Program-made: the position numbers and the translations under genes
The notes under the pieces: model-generated
Told to the model about the DNA's origin: nothing
The model's database searches: none
Seen by the model: only the letters and a program-made list of their open reading frames with translations
NCBI GenBank assembly: GCA_021794655.1
Contig: JAJYQJ010000068.1
Location: 1 to 64,000 of the forward strand
DNA length: 64,000 nt
Direction of reading: 5' to 3'
DNA from: Actinomycetes bacterium
Lineage (GTDB): Bacteria > Actinomycetota > Acidimicrobiia > Acidimicrobiales > RAAP-2
Part shown: piece after piece, positions 28,159 through 34,604 of the stretch
How the letters are laid out: each line of letters begins with the position of its first letter
Numbering within the stretch: the stretch's first letter is position 1

Positions 28159-29267
28159 CTAACGCCACGCAACAGCGACCGGATCAGAGCCCGGTGGAAG
28201 AGAGATTATCCCCAGCACGGTCCCGTCTGGAAGCTGCTCCTCGACAACTCCACGACCCTTCGTCGTGAACTTTCCCCCAGTCGGACCCGGTCCGCCAGGG
28301 ATCGCAGGCTGGTACTTCAAGATAACCGTTACTGCGCTGGCGCCTGGAACCGCTACCACCGAGATCCTCCACCCGTTCCCCCCGGCTTGGTCGTGAGCAC
28401 CGATACTGGACTTGTTCCAACCGCGATAGGCGCGTTCGGTGTCGAAGTCAAGACGTTGATCGGCGTCACTGTCCCCGCGCTCTTGTTGACCACAAACGCA
28501 GTCTGGCCGTCGGGACTGAACGCGACGTCTACTGGATCCGCACCTGCTTGGATCGGTGGCAGCGCTACGTCACGCTGGAGATCAACCGGTACAACGGTCC
28601 CAGCTGCAGAGTTAACTACATATGCGAGGGAGTTGCTCGGTGAGATAGCAATCGCTCCTGGCGCCGGTCCAACGTTAATATCTTTAACCACGCGATTGTG
28701 AAGAAGAGAGATGACGGCTATGTAGTCTGCGCCGGAGACCGATACGTACGCATACGCTGAGTCCGGTGACACCGCGATTGAAGTCGGGTTCGGTCCAACC
28801 TTGATCGCCGGCTGCGGGCGATGCGTCGCGACCTCAATTGGCGTTATCGAACCAGCACTCGTATTAACCACGTAGAAGTAGTTACCAAGCGGTGCGTACG
28901 CTATCGCTGTCGGGGTCCCTCTGACTCGAATCGGTGGAACTATCAACGCCTGTGCCTGGACGTTGATGGCAATCACCGTACCTTGACTTGGGCAAGTGAC
29001 GTCGACCTCAGTTCCACCGGGCGAGGTCGCGAAGCTCGACGGGTTCGCGCAGACTGCGTGGATTGTCTTCACTTGGAGAGGCAAGACCGATGCTTGAACA
29101 ACCTTCGCAGGCGCGCGCTCGAGGACGAGCGCGCCGATAAAGGGTATCGTCTGCCCCGGCCGCAACGTCTCCGTCCTGTTAACACATGAAACGAGGAGAA
29201 GGGGGGAGAGCATCAAGAGCACCAAGGCGCCGCGTCGCACGGACACGGCGCGTATCAGATGTTTCAT
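28159..29267 (-). pseudogene. YVTN/YncE-like beta-propeller lipoprotein with a frameshift
   Basis: ATG 29267 opens a lipoprotein with basic n-region, hydrophobic core and lipobox LLVSC, followed by repeated blade motifs (AIAYAPLGNYFYVVNTSAGS, SIAVSPDSAYAYVSVSGAD, AIAISPSNSLAYVVNSAAGT and DVAFSPDGQTAFVVNKSAGT). The frame ends at 28353, just after a run of six G (plus-strand C6 at 28378-28383). In the next frame clearly related sequence continues without a break: ISVVAVPGASAVTVILKYQP and so on to a stop at 28159 ending PPGSDPVAVAWR. A seventh G would join them into one protein of about 368 residues. The cause could be sequencing error, decay or switching. The start is now coupled to the iscB stop (TGATG). 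Confidence 0.75.
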
Positions 29268-30751
29268 CAGAAGTGGGTGTGGGACGAGTTACCCCCGGCT
29301 TTAGCCGTGGGCTCGTAACGGAGGGATAGTCCCACTCGGGTCCTTGGCCCGACCTCCTTGTCCTGTTCGTATCCCCAGCCATCTGCGCGTTGTAAGAGCG
29401 TGCAGTGACGGTAACTGATTCCTTGCACGGTGCCTCCATTCGTCTTGATGTTGAAACTTCCAGAACTACGCACAGCCACCCGCCCTACGTGGGTTCCGCT
29501 GTGTTTACCTCTGGGAACGACTGCTCGTACATCGTCACCAGTTGCAAACCCGTGGTGAACCTTCATACTGGGCAAGCAGAGCCTTGGAAACCCATAGGCA
29601 TCAGGCGTTGTGCGGGAATAAGAGCCCCGTTCGGTCGCCTTTGAAGAAAGAAGCGTTCCTGGATAGGAGGAAACGCCGCTCATATCTCCCACGCACAGTG
29701 CGTCAAGTGTGTGGGACTTCGCGACAGAGAAACGGGTTCGGTTCCACTTCGTACGCCCACCTGATCCAGTAGAGACCGGTAGCCCTGTCGCTACCAGCTC
29801 ACGCCAGAGTGCCCACCTAGTTGAGTTGACCGCAGCAGCGTCTCTGAGCGGGACCTTCGCCTGGGCTGGGACCTTCTTTAGTCTTTCAGGCTCCCCGGCT
29901 AGGAACTCTTCGACAGTGTGGGCGCCTTTTCTTTGGTTGCAAGAGACACACGCCGGAGTGAGGTTAAAGACCCGGTCGCTACCCCCACGGGCCTTGGACT
30001 CGATGTGGTCGACGTTGAGCGGTACCGAGGCAGGTCCGACCCCACTCGCTCCACAGTAGGCACACTGCCTGTCCCACTTCTCCAGCAGGTACTCACGTAC
30101 CTCGTAACCCGCCAAGGCGCCTCGCTGGTACGTAACGCCTGTGATCTCAGGGTTCTCCATCTTTTGCATGTCGAAGCGCACGAGCTCTTGATGGATAGCC
30201 ACCACCGGCGCCCACCTGCGTAGCCGTGATACCACCGACATCGTGGTATCCACCCTGTGTTGCAGGCTCGGTGCGAGGCGGGTGTGGCGATTGCCGTTGT
30301 CCACGAAATGCCGATCACTGGCGCACGGGCGACAGTAGCGAGACCCACGGCGGGCGTTCTTCTTGCAGTTCGCACACGACTCGGGAGACCGGTTTGCCCA
30401 GCGGGGTTTGCGGTAGCGCAGGTTTGTCGTCCTGCGCCTGCGGCGGTAGGCCGAGCGCCGGCCCATCAACTTGTGGATGAGCCGGCCACGGTGTCCTATC
30501 CCAATGGAGATAAGTCCGTGACGCACTCGGTCGTCGTCTACTCGAAATACCGACACTCCCGTGAACTTAGACCCCGGGTCGATACCAACGTCTACTCCGG
30601 GTACTTCTGATTGCTCTACAACTTTGTCCACCAATCGGATCACGAACGGAGAGAGGTGGTGGACCCTGGCCCGTCCGGCGTGCAGGAGTTTACGGGCACG
30701 CGCCCGATGACACGGCATGAGCGGGTGACCGTGGTTATCAACCACGAACAC
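29267..30751 (-). CDS. iscB: IscB RNA-guided HNH/RuvC endonuclease
   Basis: OMEGA nuclease, ancestral relative of Cas9. From GTG 30751 (494 residues): N-terminal PLMP domain (HPLMP at 9-13), RuvC-I GIDPGSKFTG with D58, arginine-rich bridge helix about 98-118, RuvC-II with E189 in HQELVRFD, HNH about 230-275 (CAYCG, then PLNVDHIESKARGGSD with D248/H249, then CVSCNQRKG), RuvC-III SHTLDALCVG with H347/D350, then the C-terminal target-adjacent-motif region. All catalytic residues are present. A CANC...CRPC insertion at 126-143 is unusual. The frame stays open to 31039, and ATG 31018 has a strong GGAGG site, but that part covers the omega-RNA. The last codons read through the element-end hairpin. 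Confidence 0.9.
   Translation of the reverse strand: MFVVDNHGHPLMPCHRARARKLLHAGRARVHHLSPFVIRLVDKVVEQSEVPGVDVGIDPGSKFTGVSVFRVDDDRVRHGLISIGIGHRGRLIHKLMGRRSAYRRRRRTTNLRYRKPRWANRSPESCANCKKNARRGSRYCRPCASDRHFVDNGNRHTRLAPSLQHRVDTTMSVVSRLRRWAPVVAIHQELVRFDMQKMENPEITGVTYQRGALAGYEVREYLLEKWDRQCAYCGASGVGPASVPLNVDHIESKARGGSDRVFNLTPACVSCNQRKGAHTVEEFLAGEPERLKKVPAQAKVPLRDAAAVNSTRWALWRELVATGLPVSTGSGGRTKWNRTRFSVAKSHTLDALCVGDMSGVSSYPGTLLSSKATERGSYSRTTPDAYGFPRLCLPSMKVHHGFATGDDVRAVVPRGKHSGTHVGRVAVRSSGSFNIKTNGGTVQGISYRHCTLLQRADGWGYEQDKEVGPRTRVGLSLRYEPTAKAGGNSSHTHF
29292..29311 (-). repeat. element-end hairpin, copy B (3' end of IscB element)
   Basis: Read on the minus strand: CCCACGGCTAAAGCCGGGGG, with GGCTAAAGCC as the stem core. 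It lies inside the last codons of iscB (PTAKAGGN) and matches copy C upstream of iscB at 18 of 20 positions. Confidence 0.75.
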
Positions 30752-30754
30752 CCG

Positions 30755-31112
30755 TGACGCGGTAATGCTGGGTGGGGCCGTTTGGCCCCGATCTTCGTCT
30801 TCACCGGAGTGCTCCGGATTCGACGAGTGACGCTGTGGGGGAAGGTGATCCTCTACAGTCTCCCCTCGACGATGTTGTACACCAGTTGCCGGGTTACCCC
30901 GGTGTTCGCGCCCCGTTTCGTCCACACCCTTTAGGTTGTCTGCTGACACGAATTTAAGAGCAGCAGACTGAGGAAGCATCTGCTGGTGGGTCTTCTCGCT
31001 TGTGTACAACGTAGACATCTTGTTCACCTCCTTATTCAATGCCTTGGTCTGGTCAACCTGGGCTTGTGGGAGATTCCCTCAAGCCACCGGCTTTAGCCGT
31101 GGGTGGTTGACC
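30755..31112 (-). ncRNA. omega-RNA (HEARO-type) of IscB
   Basis: IscB guide RNAs lie directly 5' of iscB, with the guide at the RNA 5' end. Here this stretch has strong hairpins: GGGTGG/CCACCC (31101-31116), the end hairpin (31084-31103), CCGGA-GTGC-TCCGG (30804-30817) and GGGGCC-GTTT-GGCCCC (30774-30789), given as plus strand. The last sits 23 bases before the likely iscB start. The protein frame across this stretch is compositionally odd (HLPPQRHSSNPEHSGEDEDR), as expected for translated structured RNA. The guide should come from about 31108-31130. Ends are estimates. Confidence 0.65.
31084..31103 (-). repeat. element-end hairpin, copy C (5' end of IscB element)
   Basis: Read on the minus strand: CCCACGGCTAAAGCCGGTGG. 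It directly abuts the palindrome at 31101-31116. Same orientation as copy B, so the two are long direct repeats bracketing the element. Confidence 0.75.
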
Positions 31113-31116
31113 ACCC
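31101..31116. repeat. 16-base hairpin at the 5' edge of the IscB element
   Basis: GGGTGG-TTGA-CCACCC: 6-bp stem, four-base loop. It may be part of the omega-RNA 5' region or the cis-acting left-end structure. Confidence 0.6.
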
Positions 31117-31162
31117 TCCCAGCTCGAGTCGTAGCGTTTGAATCAGTCATCAACTCTTCACT

Positions 31163-31450
31163 CTAGTCGCCTGTTGCGCCTGGACTAATTGATCGCACCG
31201 ACAGTCTACCGTTTGGCCCGGCGAGTACTCGCTCAGCTGCGTGGGACCGATCCAGCGAAAAGGTACTCACGCTGAGTACGTAGCGACGATCGACGGAGTC
31301 GACCGTGACCGACACACCAGCTTGGAGACAGCCAAGCTCCACCTCGGCCGCGTCGGTTGCCGCCGTGCCCTCGAGGGCGCCGCGCGCGACGAGGGTGGCA
31401 CGGAAGGCGTCGACCGCGGTGTCAATCGCGCTACTCACGACCCAACTCAT
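31163..31450 (-). CDS. small unknown protein
   Basis: 95 residues from ATG 31450, preceded by GAGCGGG; a TTG at 31474 in frame is an alternative. The sequence alternates helical (VVSSAIDTAVDAFRATLVAR) and beta-like (VSVTVDSVDRRYVLSVSTFS) stretches and has no signal peptide. I recognise no family. Removing the IscB element would place it about 45 bases upstream of the frameshifted lipoprotein and on the same strand, so the two may once have formed an operon. Downstream of it now lies the IscB element. Confidence 0.45.
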   Translation of the reverse strand: MSWVVSSAIDTAVDAFRATLVARGALEGTAATDAAEVELGCLQAGVSVTVDSVDRRYVLSVSTFSLDRSHAAERVLAGPNGRLSVRSISPGATGD

Positions 31451-31534
31451 CCCGCTCAGGCGAAAGCTTGTCAAGAGTTGTCAAGATCCGGGGCGGGCGG
31501 GCCGACTTTGCGAATGGCGTGGGTCAGCTCCCAG

Positions 31535-31580
31535 CCCGCTCTTACTCCTTGCCCGCTCTTGCTCCTGGCCCGCTCTCACC
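31535..31580. repeat. imperfect 17-bp tandem repeats
   Basis: CCCGCTCTTACTCCTTG (31535-31551), CCCGCTCTTGCTCCTGG (31552-31568), then a partial third copy. They lie in the gap between the small gene and the propeller lipoprotein. Confidence 0.6.
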
Positions 31581-31591
31581 GAGCGACGGTG

Positions 31592-32581
31592 TCACAGGAT
31601 CGTTGAATTGGAGATGCTAGAGGCGATCCCTTGGGGCGTACCCGGCACCTTTATGACCTTCAAGACGGTGCCGCTGCCGTTGGACAAGCTCAGCTCGGCG
31701 ACGGCGTCCATCGACGGCAACGTCACGAACGCCTTGTTACCGGTCGGTATCGTAACTATCGAGTTCGGAACACCGGGAAGTTGGATCGCTTTTCCAACCT
31801 TGCCGCTCGCGACGTCTATGGGGACCACCTCGTTCAACCCGGCGACGGTGACGTACGCGGTGCCGTGCCGAACGGCGATCGAGGTAGGGTCGGGACCGAC
31901 CGTGAGATCTGCCGGCGCCTGGCCGGAGAGGAGGTTCGTAACGCTCACGGTGCCGGTTGTCGGGTGCGCAACTAACGCAAAGGCGCCGTCGGAGCTGAGA
32001 GCGATCGAAGATGGGTGCCCGCCTACGTCGTAGGTGTTGACCGCCTTCTCGGTTATCAAATTGATCTGAGTGATCGTGCCGCTACCGTGGTTTAGAGCGT
32101 AGGCCATCATCGAGTTCGGGGCGACGACGACTTGGACTGGGTCGATGCCGACCTTTACCGACCCGAGGACGCGGGGGGATCCGAGGAGGGGGACGACGGT
32201 GACTGAGTTCGCGGCGGAGTTCGCGACGTACACCGCTGAGTTGTTCGGTGCCTCTGCGACGGAGACGGCTCCGGGTCCCACCTGAAGTGGGGCGAGGGCC
32301 TTGCGGGTGAAGAGGTTCACGATTTGAAGTTGCGTGCCGCCGTTGACGACGACGTATAGCTCAAGTCCGTTCGGAGAGATCGTCATCGCTGTCGGGTTCG
32401 AGCCGACGATGAGCGGCCTGATCACGCCTCCACCGAGTCCGGGGATGCCGTAGACGGTGTTGGACGCGGGTATCGATACGAGGACCTTTGCGGCGTCGGC
32501 CTTTGGCACCGAGAGCGTCCCACATGCGCCCAAAAAAATCGAGATCACAACTAGGGCTACCGACCGCGTGTAACGAATCAA
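31592..32581 (-). CDS. YVTN/YncE-like beta-propeller lipoprotein
   Basis: 329 residues from TTG 32581. I chose this start because GGAGG lies eight bases upstream, because it overlaps the hemB stop (TTGA), and because it gives a clean lipoprotein signal: IRYTRSVALVVISIFLGAC. The body is at least six propeller blades (AMTISPNGLELYVVVNGGT, SVAEAPNNSAVYVANSAANS and so on). Exported and probably lipid-anchored; ligand unknown. It is translationally coupled to hemB, an odd partner for a surface protein. It is more like the frameshifted lipoprotein at 28-29 kb than the three lipoproteins at 41-56 kb. Confidence 0.8.
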   Translation of the reverse strand: MIRYTRSVALVVISIFLGACGTLSVPKADAAKVLVSIPASNTVYGIPGLGGGVIRPLIVGSNPTAMTISPNGLELYVVVNGGTQLQIVNLFTRKALAPLQVGPGAVSVAEAPNNSAVYVANSAANSVTVVPLLGSPRVLGSVKVGIDPVQVVVAPNSMMAYALNHGSGTITQINLITEKAVNTYDVGGHPSSIALSSDGAFALVAHPTTGTVSVTNLLSGQAPADLTVGPDPTSIAVRHGTAYVTVAGLNEVVPIDVASGKVGKAIQLPGVPNSIVTIPTGNKAFVTLPSMDAVAELSLSNGSGTVLKVIKVPGTPQGIASSISNSTIL

Positions 32582-33564
32582 TTCATAACCTCCGCTAGGT
32601 CCTTGGCGGAGTAGGTGACGATAAAGTCCGCACCTGCTCGCTTTACGACTGTGATCAGCTCGACTTCGGCGACCGGCCCGTCGATCCATCCCCGTTGTGA
32701 CGCGGCTTTTAACATAGAGTACTCACCGCTCACGCAGTAGGCGCCCAAGGGCACGTTTACGAGATCGCGAACGGCCGCGATCACGTCGAGCGAGGTCATC
32801 GCGGGCTTCACCATGACCATGTCCGCGCCTTCGCCGATATCGAGTGACACCTCTTCGAATGCTTCACGCTTGTTTCGCGGGTCCTGCTGGTAACTCCGCC
32901 GACTACCGCCGCCGGCTATCTCTACGTTCACCGCGTCGCGAAACGGCCCGTAGAGGGCGGAGGCGTACTTGGCCGCGTACGAGAGGATCGCGACGTCTCG
33001 GTATCCCGCAGCGTCGAGTGCGTTACGCACCGCGCGGACCTGGCCGTCCATCATTCCACTCGGCGCGACGACGTCGGCGCCGGCTCGCGCCTGGGCGACG
33101 GCGACCTGTTGGTAGCGCTCTAACGTCGCGTCGTTGTCAACCCTCCCGTCGGCGTCGAGTACCCCGCAGTGACCGTGGTCGGTGTACTCGTCGAGGCAGA
33201 GGTCCGATATCAACACGATCTTGTCACCGAGAGCATCCTTTAGATCACCGAGCGTTCTTTGTACGACACCGTCGGGGTCGAACGCCCCTGAACCGACCGA
33301 GTCCTTACTTGACGGGACTCCAAAGAGGATGAGCGCCGGCAAGCCCAACGAGGAGAGGTGCTTAGCTTCTACTAAGAGCGACTCCCGGCTGTGTTGGAAC
33401 TGGCCCGGCATCGACTCGATCGGAACCCGATCTTCGATATCGTCTCGCACGAACAAAGGAGCTACGAGGTCGTCGACGCTCACGCGGGTCTCGGCGACGA
33501 GTCGCCGCATTGCCTCACTCTGGCGCATTCGTCGCATTCGTCGCTCTGGAAACGGCACGGTCAA
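32578..33564 (-). CDS. hemB: delta-aminolevulinic acid dehydratase (porphobilinogen synthase)
   Basis: Condenses two 5-aminolevulinate molecules to porphobilinogen; 328 residues. Active-site lysines are in ILSYAAKYASALYGPFRDAV and in MVMVKPAMTSLDVI. The metal-site motif reads DLCLDEYTDHGHCG: Cys-Asp-Cys, between the all-Cys zinc form and the Asp-type magnesium form, a pattern I associate with actinobacteria. TTG 33564 is the likely start (MTVPFPERRMRRMRQ); no good ribosome-binding site is visible. 11-bp repeats lie just upstream. It overlaps the following lipoprotein gene by four bases. Confidence 0.95.
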   Translation of the reverse strand: MTVPFPERRMRRMRQSEAMRRLVAETRVSVDDLVAPLFVRDDIEDRVPIESMPGQFQHSRESLLVEAKHLSSLGLPALILFGVPSSKDSVGSGAFDPDGVVQRTLGDLKDALGDKIVLISDLCLDEYTDHGHCGVLDADGRVDNDATLERYQQVAVAQARAGADVVAPSGMMDGQVRAVRNALDAAGYRDVAILSYAAKYASALYGPFRDAVNVEIAGGGSRRSYQQDPRNKREAFEEVSLDIGEGADMVMVKPAMTSLDVIAAVRDLVNVPLGAYCVSGEYSMLKAASQRGWIDGPVAEVELITVVKRAGADFIVTYSAKDLAEVMN

Positions 33565-33582
33565 ATCATAACGGTTAATCGA

Positions 33583-33615
33583 TACTCTCTCACGACTCTC
33601 TCACGACTCTCTCAC
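33583..33615. repeat. three 11-bp tandem repeats upstream of hemB
   Basis: ACTCTCTCACG three times without a mismatch, filling the gap between the glycosyltransferase stop and the hemB start. The unit is not a multiple of three and lies in the hemB leader, so a copy-number change would alter spacing rather than protein. Confidence 0.8.
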
Positions 33616-34604
33616 GACCGGAAGCGACGCGGCGGGAGCGACACGAGCGCTCGCGACCGAGCGATCAGTGAAGAGACGGGCACTTCGTCCAAGGTAACGC
33701 CGGAGTGAGGGTAGGCCGCCTCGGCGCGATCTCTCAGCTCGAAGCGCTGCTCGGGGGTGCTCGCCGGCAAGAGGATTGCGACGCCCGTCAGTTGGAGGAG
33801 AACGAGCGCGCTATCAAGACCGAGAGCGTCACAGACCGCCTCGCACGCACCGTTGTCGAACGTCGCGGCGACGGTCGAGATAGTAACTGCGTGAACTGGG
33901 GCGGCGTCGTTCCATGAGGACCGGAAGCGGATCATGTCTTTGACGATCCTGAAGGGCTCACGCAGGAGGCTCACGGTGCCGCCGGGAAGATCTGTCCAGT
34001 CGACGGGAATCTCTGCGACGGAGAGTCCGAGTCGATACGATAGGTTGAGCACCTCGATGTCGAACGCGAACCCCTCGACGCGTGACGCCGCGAAGAGGAG
34101 CCGCGCGACGGGTGCCCTGAACGCCTTGAATCCACACTGCGTGTCGCTCACGCGGATGCCCGTCGACTGTCGTACGAGTCTGTTCAGCGCCCGGCCGAGG
34201 AACGCCCTACGGATACTGTGTGAGTGGACGTTCGACGCCGCGAGGGATCGTGATCCGACCGCGATGTCGTGGGTTTGAAGTGCCGAAAACAGCTCGCGCA
34301 ACAACTTGGGATCTGTCGCCATGTCTGCGTCGACGAACGCGACGACGCTCCCGCTTGCGCGCAGCACCCCCTCCCTGACCGCCGCACCTTTTCCCCGGTT
34401 GTTATCGAATCTAACCAGGGTGACGTGGGGAAGATCGGATAAGAGATCGCTAGCGACGTCGAAGGTGCGGTCGTTTGAACCGTCGTCGACGAAGACGATC
34501 TCGGTCCTGTCTCGCTCCAGGATGGACAAGAGGCGTCGCAGTCCGGTCGGGAGCCTGAGCTCTTCGTTGCGGGCGGGAATGACGATGCTGTAGTCGATGG
34601 TCAC
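33612..34604 (-). CDS. GT2 glycosyltransferase (polyprenyl-phosphate sugar synthase-like)
   Basis: 330 residues from GTG 34604, which overlaps the AftD-like stop (GTGA) after a GGAGGGG site; the frame is open further upstream but inside the other gene. GT-A fold: YSIVIPARNEELRLPTGLRR, VFVDDGSNDRT, FDNNRGKGAAVREGVL, and the metal-binding FVDADMATDP. It resembles dolichyl/decaprenyl-phosphate mannose or glucose synthases, which make membrane-bound sugar donors. Coupling to the AftD-like enzyme suggests that it supplies or modifies a lipid-linked sugar for the same glycan. The C-terminal ~85 residues, after the catalytic domain, are of unknown role. Confidence 0.85.
   Translation of the reverse strand: MTIDYSIVIPARNEELRLPTGLRRLLSILERDRTEIVFVDDGSNDRTFDVASDLLSDLPHVTLVRFDNNRGKGAAVREGVLRASGSVVAFVDADMATDPKLLRELFSALQTHDIAVGSRSLAASNVHSHSIRRAFLGRALNRLVRQSTGIRVSDTQCGFKAFRAPVARLLFAASRVEGFAFDIEVLNLSYRLGLSVAEIPVDWTDLPGGTVSLLREPFRIVKDMIRFRSSWNDAAPVHAVTISTVAATFDNGACEAVCDALGLDSALVLLQLTGVAILLPASTPEQRFELRDRAEAAYPHSGVTLDEVPVSSLIARSRALVSLPPRRFRS

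Larger units (their letters stand above)
29268..31112 (-). mobile_element. IscB (HEARO/OMEGA) element
   Basis: About 1.8 kb bounded by two copies of one hairpin in the same orientation: CCCACGGCTAAAGCCGGTGG at the 5' end (31084-31103) and CCCACGGCTAAAGCCGGGGG at the 3' end (29292-29311). No transposase is present, so it would need help in trans or is fixed. The 3' flank begins ATGA, the start codon region of the lipoprotein. The 5' flank ends in GGGAGGG, a good ribosome-binding site now stranded from that gene. The exact left boundary is uncertain by roughly ten bases. Confidence 0.65.

Noticed and set aside
29267-30751. TnpB instead of IscB
   Set aside because: An HNH domain sits between RuvC-II and RuvC-III and a PLMP domain opens the protein; TnpB has neither.
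30754-31039. N-terminal extension of IscB as ordinary protein
   Set aside because: The stretch is placed where omega-RNA lies and has strong hairpins and odd composition. Kept as a question in the findings instead of being included in the gene.
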